Shown here: one piece after another, positions 1 to 8,587 of the stretch
How positions within the stretch are numbered: position 1 is the stretch's first letter
Layout: each line of letters begins with the position of its first letter
Assembly: GCA_045121095.1 (NCBI GenBank)
Contig: JBGVFN010000067.1
Coordinates: forward strand, 1-64,000
Direction: 5' to 3'
Origin: TWA4 sp045121095
GTDB taxonomy: Bacteria; Bacillota; Clostridia; Lachnospirales; Lachnospiraceae
DNA length: 64,000 nucleotides
Notes under the pieces: model-generated
Seen by the model: only the letters and a program-made list of their open reading frames with translations
Databases searched by the model: none
Told to the model about the DNA's origin: nothing
Made by a program: the position numbers and the translations under genes

Positions 1-115
1 AATCCAGCAGCCCTAAAAAACGATCTCAAAATGTGGACAACTTCTTTTGACGGACTGAATAAAATCTCTGTTTTGACGGAAAGTTTTTTCAGTAATGGCA
101 AATCTATTAAAAGGT

Positions 116-141
116 ACTCAGCCGTCAGGCTGAGTAGTTAC
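116..141. terminator. Hairpin downstream of comEC, with GTTAC motif
   Basis: A perfect 8-bp stem (ACTCAGCC / GGCTGAGT, loop GTCA) lies 12 bases past the comEC stop. On the minus strand it is followed by ACCTTTT, so it may act as a weak terminator. It also carries the AGTTAC extension of a motif that recurs between genes across this window. The remaining bases 1-115 show no gene. Confidence 0.45.
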
Positions 142-153
142 GTTTCAATACCG

Positions 154-2910
154 CTATCCTTTCAGGAACGGATATACCTGATATCCGTTTTCTCCCTGAC
201 TGACAACCTGAATACAGCCCGACTGGTCTGTCCGATAAACGACGATTCCCATATTCTCCAGCCGTTCCAGCACCTCCTGATGGGGATGACCATAACGATT
301 GTTGGCACCGCAGGAAATCACTGCTGTCTGCGTCTGAACTCCATCCTCTGTGTTGTCTGCTGCCAAAGCCCCCTTCTGGCTTTGTCCAAAAATCCCATCC
401 AGAAATTCCTGCGAGGATGCTGTTTTGGAGCCGTGATGAGATGCTTTCAGTAAGTCCACCTGCCGTCCATTCAGGTTCTGCAAAACTTCCGTTTCTGCGT
501 CCTCGGAAATATCTCCTGTAAACAGAGCAGAAAAGTCATTCCATGTAACATAAACAACCGCCGATTCATCATTTGCATCTGTACTGCTGTACTCTGCCCC
601 CGGATGCAAAAATTCAAACTGAAGATTTCCCATCTGCATCACATTCCCAGCAGTGATATATTCAATGGACTGAACTGCCTCAATCTGCTCTGCCAGTTCA
701 CTTTCCCGAAATTGCTCTGCCATAAAAATATGTTCAATTTTAAATCCATCTTCCAGTAAACTTAACATGCCTGAATAATGGTCAGAGTCCGGGTGCGTAA
801 TCAGCCAGCCATCTACTTTAGCAATTCCTGCAAAAGAAAAGTAAGGTTCATAGACGTATTCCTTTAATTTCGTCTGACTGCTGCTTCCGCCGTCAATACA
901 AAATACCCCCTGTCCTTTCGGCAGTTCCACCACAATTCCGTCTCCCTGTCCCACATCCAGAAAATGAATATTTAAATTTGGAGAAGGCGTCCGCTGCAAA
1001 AACAAAATGGTACACGGAAACAACAGAACTCCCAAAAGAAAGGGAAGTTTTTTATGTTTCCACAAAAGCTGCCTGTACCCAAACAGCAAAATTCCTGTCA
1101 GAATCACCAGCCACAGAAAAATCTGCCATCCATAAGGTCTTCCCGTTACGATCCGCAAAAAAGGCAGCTCATTAAAAAACAGACAGACCTTCTCGTACCA
1201 GCTGAGAATATAATGAGCTGGCCCCAGCAAAAATATTCCCATTTTCATGGAAAACAGACTTGCTGCCACTGCCAGCACATCCGATATGAGAACAAAATTC
1301 ATCAATGGAACAGTCAGCAGATTGATAAACGGACCAGCAAGAGAAGCAGCTCCCTGAAACCACAGTACCGCAGGAAGCGAAGAAAGCTGTAAAAGCGCTG
1401 CACTTAATAAACTTTTCTGAATCTTGCTTTTGATGGCCGATTCGTTTAATACAGTCCCCTGCAATTTTTCTGTATTTAAGGGAACCCCTTTTCGTAGTAC
1501 CTTCTTGAAAAAATTCTCTTTTATGGTACTTCTTTTCAATGAATGCTCCTTCGCTGAATCCACCTTCAATGAACGCTCTTTCACTTCTTCTGTTTCATCA
1601 TCCCCTACAAAAATCAGTTCTCCCAGCGGAAGCAAAAAGCCAATTCCCATAACACAGCTGAATGTCATAAGAAATCCTGCCTGAAACAGCAGCAGCGGAT
1701 GTTCCAGCAAAAGCAAAATCCCTGCAACAGAAGCTGCGGTTGACAGATCATAGGTTCGCCCGGTGTATCCTGCCAGCAAAAATAATAGAAAACAGATCAT
1801 GGCTCTTACCATGGATGTTCCAGAACCAGTCATTACACAAAAAGCCACCATAAAAACGCCTGAAAACAGACTGCTCCAGAAAAAACTGCCCATTAATTTA
1901 CGAAGCAGCCGAAACAGGCCCATTCCCAGAATTCCCACATGAAGTCCGCTCAGGGACAATAAATGGAGAATGGACGCTTCTTCATATAATTCCTTCCAAT
2001 AAGCATCCAATTCACTTTTATCTCCTGTAAGAAGACAGATTAAAATTCCTGCATCGGAGGGCTGTGCCAGCTGCAAAAGCCGTTCTCGCAGAAAAAATCG
2101 AAGTTTCTGCAGGCCATAACGAATCATTGATCCCTTTCCCAAAAGCTGTATCTGATCGGCATTTGCTTCTATTTGCCCTCCAATTCCCAGACTCCAGCAA
2201 TATTCTCCATAATCAAAAGCCCCCGGATTGGTCGCTTCCGAATATCTGGAAAAAGGTCCCTGAAAACAGATGATCTGACCGGGCCGGCTATTCTGGTAAG
2301 ATAATCCACCATCTTCCACTTCCACAGTTACATACAGCTTACACCCCATATCTCCCTGACAGGGTTCCTGCAGGCGTATCTGCCTGATCAAGAATGTTAC
2401 AGTCCCCTCTTTTTCCGTAACCTGTTCCAGTATCCCTTTCCCCTGAATCCATTCACCATTCAGCTGTTCCAGTTCCCATCTCTGACGGGCTGCACTTTGG
2501 CTACCGGTACTTTGACTATCCATACTTTGGACCTCTGCACGTTGAACATCTGTCCCCCAGAGAACCGGCAATTCCATTGCTTCCTGGCATCTCACAGCGC
2601 CCAGCAAAAAGAATACAGCCACACCGATTCCATACCAAAACTTCCTTTTTTCGCTATCTCCCGTGAAAAAATACCATGTAAGCAAAGCGCATCCCGCACA
2701 CCCTGCTGCCAGTATAAGAACCGGACCCAGGTAGAGAAAAACAGACAGCCACAGTTCACCGTTGCCGGCTTCTGTCAGCTGTCTGCTGTTTTGACCGGAT
2801 ATACCTGAAAAATATCCGGTCATATATCGTTCTGTTACAATCCCGCCCATGCAGGATAAAAAACATGTAAATAATACTCTTCTAATTCGTACTCTCCTTT
2901 TCCGTTTCAC
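154..2910 (-). CDS. comEC: ComEC/Rec2 family DNA internalization protein
   Basis: Polytopic membrane channel that moves single-stranded DNA across the cytoplasmic membrane during natural transformation. The N-terminal half has several hydrophobic segments and the competence domain (motif LLSLSGLHVGILG). The last 270 residues are a metallo-beta-lactamase-like domain starting at FLDVGQGD, with the THPDSDH metal motif near residue 705 and SHHGSK further on. Full length for the family (918 aa). The first codon is GTG and its Shine-Dalgarno is poor, so the exact start is uncertain. Two low-complexity stretches look inserted: Ser/Gln-rich around residue 130, and a charged approximately 60-residue segment with SLK/SAK repeats between membrane helices around residues 435-500. 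Last gene of an operon starting at comEA. Whether this strain is competent cannot be read from sequence. Confidence 0.93.
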   Translation of the reverse strand: MKRKRRVRIRRVLFTCFLSCMGGIVTERYMTGYFSGISGQNSRQLTEAGNGELWLSVFLYLGPVLILAAGCAGCALLTWYFFTGDSEKRKFWYGIGVAVFFLLGAVRCQEAMELPVLWGTDVQRAEVQSMDSQSTGSQSAARQRWELEQLNGEWIQGKGILEQVTEKEGTVTFLIRQIRLQEPCQGDMGCKLYVTVEVEDGGLSYQNSRPGQIICFQGPFSRYSEATNPGAFDYGEYCWSLGIGGQIEANADQIQLLGKGSMIRYGLQKLRFFLRERLLQLAQPSDAGILICLLTGDKSELDAYWKELYEEASILHLLSLSGLHVGILGMGLFRLLRKLMGSFFWSSLFSGVFMVAFCVMTGSGTSMVRAMICFLLFLLAGYTGRTYDLSTAASVAGILLLLEHPLLLFQAGFLMTFSCVMGIGFLLPLGELIFVGDDETEEVKERSLKVDSAKEHSLKRSTIKENFFKKVLRKGVPLNTEKLQGTVLNESAIKSKIQKSLLSAALLQLSSLPAVLWFQGAASLAGPFINLLTVPLMNFVLISDVLAVAASLFSMKMGIFLLGPAHYILSWYEKVCLFFNELPFLRIVTGRPYGWQIFLWLVILTGILLFGYRQLLWKHKKLPFLLGVLLFPCTILFLQRTPSPNLNIHFLDVGQGDGIVVELPKGQGVFCIDGGSSSQTKLKEYVYEPYFSFAGIAKVDGWLITHPDSDHYSGMLSLLEDGFKIEHIFMAEQFRESELAEQIEAVQSIEYITAGNVMQMGNLQFEFLHPGAEYSSTDANDESAVVYVTWNDFSALFTGDISEDAETEVLQNLNGRQVDLLKASHHGSKTASSQEFLDGIFGQSQKGALAADNTEDGVQTQTAVISCGANNRYGHPHQEVLERLENMGIVVYRTDQSGCIQVVSQGENGYQVYPFLKG

Positions 2911-2967
2911 TCATGTCTAGTACTCTATTTCATTTATGGTGATGTCTGTGTCCGCAGACATTTCCAT

Positions 2968-3954
2968 TTACTTAGCAGCCTTCGATTCCTCCTCCTGAAC
3001 AAATAAATAGTCCAGATCCTTCACCAAAGGCTCGGACAGAGAGAAACTTTCTTTAAATTTCACATCCGAAGAACCGTTTACCATGATCTGTACCTGACTG
3101 ACATCTGTCAGTTCCGAAAGAGAATTAACGATGGAATAAATAATAATCTCCGGCGGAAGATCCATGGTATCTGTCAGAAAAGCGGAATCAAAGTTTACAT
3201 AGCAGGTTCCTGAACGAATGGAAATATCCAGTATAGAAACGGTATCTGGTATCACCGCTCTTGTATCGCTGTCTGCAGGTCCTTCCAAAAGCAGATTCAT
3301 AACCAGTTTTTCCATAGCCATGGTACTGTCATTTAAAACCGTCCGTTCCACTTCCACCAATTCTTTTCCATCCTGACTTGCAAAATAGAGAATCAACGTA
3401 CTTTTCTGTCTGGAAAACATATTTCCGTTAATATCCGTCATAATCTTGTCTGCTGACAGTTTTCCAACCGGTTTCTGGGTACTGTCCAGAAGCGGCTGTC
3501 CCTCCACCTGAATCTCAATATATTGTACACCTTCAATCTGGGTCAGTGTCATAACAAGGGCTGACCTGCATAAAATCTCATCCAGATTACTCTGACTGGA
3601 ATAAGATTTTGCAAAATCAATCGTTAGATAGGGCATCAAACTGGTATTATAATTAATAACCTCTAAATTGGCAGAAACAGCAGGAAGTACACTGGGATCG
3701 TCTTCTTTCTGACTTTGAAGAACTTTGATCAGTTCTTTCACCAGGGTATCCTTTTTCCCGCTTTCTGTGTCCGTTTCATACACATCACTGACCAGTTCCG
3801 TTCCTTCTGCATTTTTATAATAAATCGTATAGATTCCGTTTTCCGGATCAGACTTCGCAATCTGATCTTCTTTCTTCTGACAGGCCGAAAGCATAAAAAT
3901 ACCTGCCGCTGCCAGCACCAGAACCATTAATTTGACTAATTGTTTCCTGTTCAT
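2968..3954 (-). CDS. GerMN-domain lipoprotein
   Basis: Secreted lipoprotein with two GerMN (sporulation/germination GerM-type) domains. The chosen ATG at 3954 follows a GGAGG Shine-Dalgarno and gives a classic lipoprotein signal: basic MNRK, a hydrophobic stretch, then the LSAC lipobox. An upstream in-frame extension to 4005 has no such support. The mature part contains two similar units, each with the pattern of LVxxLLxGP followed by a strand with YVNFDSAF or LTIDFAKSY. Such proteins are found next to WalK-like kinases in Firmicutes and are thought to act at the cell envelope or in spore formation. Here the kinase gene ends 16 bases upstream. The precise role is unknown; the domain call is fairly secure. 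Confidence 0.8.
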   Translation of the reverse strand: MNRKQLVKLMVLVLAAAGIFMLSACQKKEDQIAKSDPENGIYTIYYKNAEGTELVSDVYETDTESGKKDTLVKELIKVLQSQKEDDPSVLPAVSANLEVINYNTSLMPYLTIDFAKSYSSQSNLDEILCRSALVMTLTQIEGVQYIEIQVEGQPLLDSTQKPVGKLSADKIMTDINGNMFSRQKSTLILYFASQDGKELVEVERTVLNDSTMAMEKLVMNLLLEGPADSDTRAVIPDTVSILDISIRSGTCYVNFDSAFLTDTMDLPPEIIIYSIVNSLSELTDVSQVQIMVNGSSDVKFKESFSLSEPLVKDLDYLFVQEEESKAAK

Positions 3955-3970
3955 ATTGCCTCCCCGGATT

Positions 3971-5575
3971 CTATGGAATATATACCAGGGGTACACGAAC
4001 AACAAATGTGGAGCCTACCCCAAAGTCACTGCTGACACGGATCACACCATGATGCAGCTGAACAATATCTTTACAGATCGCCAGACCCAGTCCGGTTCCT
4101 CCCGTTTCTCTGGAACGTGCCTTATCCACCCGATAAAAACGTTCAAAAATCTTTCCAATTTCATCTTCAGGAATTCCCACGCCGGTATCCACAATTTTTA
4201 CATAAAAATATGTTTGATCCGCGTTCAGTGAAACAGCAACTCGTCCACCATCCTGATTATATTTAATGGCATTTTCCACCAGATTGGTCACCAATCTGGT
4301 GAATTTCAGTTCATCCACATCAGCTACTACAGGACGCATACATTCCAGCGTAATATTAACATTACGCTTCTCTGCATTACCCTTCAAACGTTTCAGAACA
4401 CTTCCCATCAATTCATTCATATTCACGCGCTGTACCGTCAGTTCTGCATTGCTGCGATCCAGACGTACCATTTCCAGAAGGTCATCAATAATCCTGCTTT
4501 CCCGGTCAATCTCGTTAGAAATATCCTGCATGAACTCCTGATACAGCTCCACAGGTGCTTCTCCCATAGAAAGCAGTGAATCCGCCAGAATACGGATGGA
4601 GGTAATGGGTGTTTTTAACTCATGAGACACATTGGATACAAATTCCTGACGGCTTTCATCCAGATGTTTCAGTCTCAACAGAGATTCATTATACACTGCC
4701 GCAATCCGCTCGGTTTCCTGACAATCCGGTACAGAAATCGGCTGCATATCGCCCTGATTGGCACGATTCAGTTCCGCCTCCAGTTTTTTAAACGGACGAA
4801 GCAGGAAAGCAGAGAAAAACAGAGCGATCACACTCAATAAAATACAGATTGCCACCTCGATAATCTGATAACGCTGTTTCTGGGCGATAATCTGATCCTC
4901 TATCTCTTTCACAGATGTGGTGCACACCATCACACCTTTGATTTCCTTTAAAGCCTGATCGTAGATCGGCACCGTAAACTCTGCATAGGAACTTTCCTTA
5001 TAATAATCATAGGAAGTATCCTCACCATTTTTAAAACATTCCAGCACATTTCTGGAAATATTGAACTTATCCATATCCGTGCTGTAGGTATCTTTTACAA
5101 CACGAAAGCTGTCATCGATGACCAGAATCCGCCCATCATAAATACTGGAGAGCAGATTAATCTCTGCATTCAGTGCCGTATTCAGACTTGGCGAATCCCC
5201 ATTGCTTAAATAAGCAGATCTGGACATCTGCCGCGACAAAGTTTTTGCCTGATACTGCAGTTCCTCTACTCTCTGCTTTATCTGAATGGATTGTGAATCT
5301 CCGGCTATAAATTCGTTCATAAACAGAAACGGAATCCACGCCATGGCCACAATCAGAAGGAAAATCCGCACTCGAAAACTCTTCATACTATGTTTAAATG
5401 CACTGCGGACATTCTCCATAATATGATTGGTACGGTGCTGAAAAGATTGTAAAATATTCCCAGACCCACTTTCTTTTTCCACGCCTTTTGAACGCCCCTG
5501 GCCTGACATTTTAAAAAACAAATGATCTCTCTGAGGCGTTCCGTCAGCCATATGATTCTTCTTACCAAACTGCAT
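3971..5575 (-). CDS. Sensor histidine kinase, WalK/PhoR-like
   Basis: Membrane sensor kinase partnered with the response regulator encoded 12 bases upstream. It has a long N-terminal cytoplasmic stretch, a first membrane helix at about residues 69-90, an extracellular sensor domain, a second helix at about 240-260, a HAMP linker, then HisKA with phosphoacceptor H318 in SNVSHELKTP. The HATPase_c domain shows the N box (NLVENAIKYN), G1 (DTGVGIPED) and G2 (GTGLGLAI). The start follows GGAG with 7-base spacing. The approximately 68-residue tail before the first helix is unusually long. Resembles WalK in domain order but no PAS domain is evident. The signal sensed is unknown. Confidence 0.9.
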   Translation of the reverse strand: MQFGKKNHMADGTPQRDHLFFKMSGQGRSKGVEKESGSGNILQSFQHRTNHIMENVRSAFKHSMKSFRVRIFLLIVAMAWIPFLFMNEFIAGDSQSIQIKQRVEELQYQAKTLSRQMSRSAYLSNGDSPSLNTALNAEINLLSSIYDGRILVIDDSFRVVKDTYSTDMDKFNISRNVLECFKNGEDTSYDYYKESSYAEFTVPIYDQALKEIKGVMVCTTSVKEIEDQIIAQKQRYQIIEVAICILLSVIALFFSAFLLRPFKKLEAELNRANQGDMQPISVPDCQETERIAAVYNESLLRLKHLDESRQEFVSNVSHELKTPITSIRILADSLLSMGEAPVELYQEFMQDISNEIDRESRIIDDLLEMVRLDRSNAELTVQRVNMNELMGSVLKRLKGNAEKRNVNITLECMRPVVADVDELKFTRLVTNLVENAIKYNQDGGRVAVSLNADQTYFYVKIVDTGVGIPEDEIGKIFERFYRVDKARSRETGGTGLGLAICKDIVQLHHGVIRVSSDFGVGSTFVVRVPLVYIP

Positions 5576-5587
5576 AACAGATCTCCG

Positions 5588-6286
5588 TTACTGCTGTCCT
5601 TTAAAATAGTACCCTACGCCCCACTTGGTCTGTACATACTGAGGATCGCTGGGTGTCTTTTCTACTTTTTCACGCAATCTTCTTACATGAACATCCACTG
5701 TACGCACATCGCCCGGATACTCATATCCCCAGACAATATTCAACAGCTTCTCACGACCGTAAACCTTACCCGGATTCAGAAGCAGCAGTTCCAAAAGATC
5801 AAACTCTTTGGCTGTCAGATTAATGTCCTTACCGGAAATGGATACGGTACGGCTTTCTCTGTCCATAACCAAATCGCCGGCCACAATACGGGAATCTTTT
5901 TCCTCTTCCTTTTTATCAGACTTGGTGCTGCGGCGCATAATCGCCTTAATCCGTGCCTTCACCTCCAGAATATTGAAAGGCTTGGTCACATAATCATCCG
6001 CACCATATTCCAATCCAAGAATCTTATCCATATCACTGTTTTTAGCAGTCAGCATAATAATGGGCATATTGGAAAATTCACGGATCATACGACATACTTC
6101 GGTTCCTTCATAAACAGGCAGCATCACATCCAGTAAAACCATGTCATATTCTGTCTGTTTTGCCATCTCCAGTGCTTCACCGCCATCGTATGCACAATCC
6201 ACTTCCCAGCCCTCCTGTAGCAGGCTAAATTTGATTCCCTTCACAATTAACTTTTCATCATCCACAACCAGAATCTTCTTACTCAT
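5588..6286 (-). CDS. OmpR/PhoB-family response regulator
   Basis: Two-domain response regulator: a receiver domain with acidic pocket D9/D10, phosphoacceptor D53 (LLDVMLP) and conserved Lys in TKPF, then a winged-helix DNA-binding domain (TAKEFDLLELLL, RTVDVHVRRLREK). Cognate kinase encoded directly downstream. Strong Shine-Dalgarno GGAGG before ATG. Length (232 aa) is normal and the similarity is closest to the WalR/PhoP group. Lying between comEA and comEC in one transcription unit, it may link envelope stress or growth state with DNA uptake genes, but that is inference from position only. Confidence 0.92.
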   Translation of the reverse strand: MSKKILVVDDEKLIVKGIKFSLLQEGWEVDCAYDGGEALEMAKQTEYDMVLLDVMLPVYEGTEVCRMIREFSNMPIIMLTAKNSDMDKILGLEYGADDYVTKPFNILEVKARIKAIMRRSTKSDKKEEEKDSRIVAGDLVMDRESRTVSISGKDINLTAKEFDLLELLLLNPGKVYGREKLLNIVWGYEYPGDVRTVDVHVRRLREKVEKTPSDPQYVQTKWGVGYYFKGQQ

Positions 6287-6323
6287 TACTTCTTCCTCCT
6301 AAACAGCCTTTGCTGTTCACCTT

Positions 6324-7025
6324 TCAGACCGTTATCTGGTCTTTTACTTTTTCAAATGCCCCTTCTTTAATACCAGAAACCTTCATGATATCCTCAATTT
6401 TCTTAAAATTACCATTGGCTTCCCGATAAGCGATAATGGCATCCGCTCTGGTTTCTCCGATTCCGGACAAAGTCATCAGCTGCTCTTTGCTGGCTGTATT
6501 AAGATTCACCAGCGCACCCTGACTGCTGTCAGCCCCACTGCCTGAACCAGCCATACCTGACCCGCTCTGTCCTGTCTGTCCTGCAAAACCATAAGGATCC
6601 TCCACATCCTCTAAAAAAGGAACATAAATTTTATCACCTTCAGAAACAGTTCCTGCCAGATTCAGATAATCCACCGCACCGCCTTTGGTCACACCACCGG
6701 CCGCACGAATGGCATCCTCCACAATAGAACCCTCCGAAAGCAGGTACACACCTGCCTTCTTTACAGCGCCGCATACATGTACGTGAACCTGCGGTAAATT
6801 CGACTCACTCAGGCATTGTGACTCTCCCTCACCAGCATCCTTCCCATCCGTACTCATTTCTTCAGAAATTACTTTTTCAGAATCTTCTTCATCTGAACTT
6901 GTCTCATCAGCAAAATAAGCACTTTCATACAAAAAAATATCCTGATCGCGATCTGCGCTGTAAAGCACTCCCGCAATCAGGAATAATACTGCAACTGCTG
7001 CTGCTTTCATGCGCTTAAATTTCAT
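6324..7025 (-). CDS. comEA: ComEA-family helix-hairpin-helix DNA-binding protein
   Basis: Membrane-anchored DNA receptor of the competence system. ATG at 7025 is preceded by GAAGGGAG, and the protein starts with a basic segment and one membrane helix (residues about 5-22). An acidic Ser/Glu-rich linker follows, then an SLBB domain (VHVCGAVKKAGVYLL ... GDKIYVPF), a Gly/Ser-rich linker, and the C-terminal double helix-hairpin-helix (LVNLNTASKEQLMTLSGIG ... FKKIEDIMKVSGIKEG). A reading frame extending to 7106 has no start signal and overlaps the promoter, so it was rejected. First gene of the comEA-regulator-kinase-GerMN-comEC unit. Confidence 0.9.
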   Translation of the reverse strand: MKFKRMKAAAVAVLFLIAGVLYSADRDQDIFLYESAYFADETSSDEEDSEKVISEEMSTDGKDAGEGESQCLSESNLPQVHVHVCGAVKKAGVYLLSEGSIVEDAIRAAGGVTKGGAVDYLNLAGTVSEGDKIYVPFLEDVEDPYGFAGQTGQSGSGMAGSGSGADSSQGALVNLNTASKEQLMTLSGIGETRADAIIAYREANGNFKKIEDIMKVSGIKEGAFEKVKDQITV

Positions 7026-7068
7026 GATACTCCCTTCTTTCGAATGGAATACCTGTCCCGTACCATAC

Positions 7069-7097
7069 ATTGTACTCAAATCAACGCCAGAAAGCAA
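7069..7097 (-). promoter_or_regulatory. Predicted sigma-A promoter of the comEA operon
   Basis: Minus-strand TTGCTT (7097-7092), 17-base spacer, TACAAT (7074-7069). The start of transcription would fall near 7062, about 37 bases before the comEA ATG. Confidence 0.6.
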
Positions 7098-7158
7098 TAT
7101 CCACATAAATGAATTCTTTCTAAAATATCTTTTCTTTTTATTAAAACTTTTATAATTA

Positions 7159-7181
7159 TTCAGCCTCTGCTGAACTGTTAC
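7159..7181. repeat. TTCAGC/GCTGAA hairpin with GTTAC tail
   Basis: Perfect 6-bp stem TTCAGC-CTCT-GCTGAA followed by CTGTTAC. It overlaps the stop codon of the ClC gene (TAA is part of GTAAC on the minus strand). Member of the recurrent intergenic motif family described in the findings. On the minus strand it is followed by an AT-rich tract and may help terminate the ClC transcript. Confidence 0.5.
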
Positions 7182-8566
7182 CTTTTCAGAATCTTCGACC
7201 GGTATTTTCCAAAAATAATCTTCTGGCTGGAATACAGGCTGTAATAACCCGACAGCATGTAACTTACCACCACACCGATCAGGAAATAATAAATTCCTTC
7301 GAACCCAAATAATTCTGCAGCAATCAGCAAAGAACTAATGGGGCAGTTGGTCACACCGCAGAATACCGCAACCATTCCCACACTGGCACAAAGCGAAGGG
7401 GAAATCCCCAGAAGCTGGCCCATCAGACAGCCAAATGTGGCTCCCACAAAGAAGGAAGGGACAATTTCTCCGCCTTTATAACATGCGCCCAGTGTCAATG
7501 CAGTAAATATAATTTTCAAAAGAAATGCCTCCGGTCTGACTTCTCCTTCAATGGCTTTTTCAATGATATGCATGCCTGTTCCCATGTAATCAGAGGAACC
7601 CACCAGAATCGTCAGAATTACAACCAAAGTACCTGCCGTAAAAACAGATACATATTTATTCCAGAAAGATTTATGGAATAAATGGTGTGATGCATGAAGG
7701 AGCATGCAAAACAGTACACTGACCAGAGCGCATCCCGCCGCCAGTATCAGTATTTTGATAAAAGTCAGGGGAGTCAGTTCCGGTACAGTAAGGATATGAA
7801 ATACTTCTCCTTTTACTCCCAGGGCATTGGCCACCATGGAGCCTACCAGAGCCGCAAAGCTGCAGGGAACCAGAGCGGAATAGTACATTTCTCCCACATT
7901 GACCACTTCCATGGCGAAAATCGAAGCCGCCAGCGGCGTGCCAAATAAAGCGGAAAAAGCGGCACTCATACCACACATGACCGTAATCGTAGTATCTTTT
8001 CCTTCTCTTTTTAAAAGCTTTGCCAGCGTAGAACTAATGGAACTGCCCAACTGCAGAGCCGCACCTTCACGGCCTGCGGAACCACCGAATAAATGGGTAA
8101 TGGCTGTTGCAATAAAAATACGGACCGCCACATACCAGGGAACTTTTTCGCCTTCCCGAACCGACTGAAGGACCAGATTCGTTCCTTTATCACCGTGTTC
8201 ACCCACATGATAATAAAGAAATACAATCACCAATCCGGCAAAGGGAAGCCCCAGAATCAACTGCGGATGACCCATCCGATAAGAGGTCAGCTCTGTAAGC
8301 AGCAGTCCGAAAACCGATGCCACAAAACCCGCCGCCAGACCCACCAGTACACCGAAAACAGCCCAGTCCAGGAAATTCAATACACTTCTTCGCATTTTGA
8401 AAAAGCTTTCTGTTACCCCTTCTGCCGTATGCTCTTTTGCATACTGAATCTCCTGCTGCATCTCTTCTCTGGCATGGTGTACACCTTCTTTCATGTGATG
8501 TACACCATCCTTAATATGCTGTATTTCTTCCTTTATATAATGATGTTCTTCTCTATGATCGTTCAT
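7178..8566 (-). CDS. ClC-family anion transporter, resembling fluoride-type CLC
   Basis: ClC-fold membrane protein of 462 aa. The filter-like signatures differ from chloride ClCs: GTNLVLQ (residues 129-135) at the usual GSGIP position, then THLFGGSAGREGAA with gating Glu at about 167, and KGGEIVPSFFVGA at the third motif. The THLFGGSAGREG pattern is, to my recollection, typical of CLC-F fluoride/proton antiporters, so fluoride export is possible; no fluoride riboswitch precedes the gene. It starts 22 bases after argD stops, with weak Shine-Dalgarno, so readthrough from the arg operon is likely. The first 50 residues are a charged, His-rich heptad-like extension (IKEEIQHIKDGVHHMKEGVHH) absent from standard ClCs. 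Substrate unproven. Confidence 0.8.
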   Translation of the reverse strand: MNDHREEHHYIKEEIQHIKDGVHHMKEGVHHAREEMQQEIQYAKEHTAEGVTESFFKMRRSVLNFLDWAVFGVLVGLAAGFVASVFGLLLTELTSYRMGHPQLILGLPFAGLVIVFLYYHVGEHGDKGTNLVLQSVREGEKVPWYVAVRIFIATAITHLFGGSAGREGAALQLGSSISSTLAKLLKREGKDTTITVMCGMSAAFSALFGTPLAASIFAMEVVNVGEMYYSALVPCSFAALVGSMVANALGVKGEVFHILTVPELTPLTFIKILILAAGCALVSVLFCMLLHASHHLFHKSFWNKYVSVFTAGTLVVILTILVGSSDYMGTGMHIIEKAIEGEVRPEAFLLKIIFTALTLGACYKGGEIVPSFFVGATFGCLMGQLLGISPSLCASVGMVAVFCGVTNCPISSLLIAAELFGFEGIYYFLIGVVVSYMLSGYYSLYSSQKIIFGKYRSKILKR

Positions 8567-8587
8567 TGTGTTTTAATGATATTTTCT

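Noticed and set aside
31..453. 140-residue plus-strand frame at the window start
   Set aside because: Lies opposite the conserved ComEC metallo-beta-lactamase domain and has no ribosome site.
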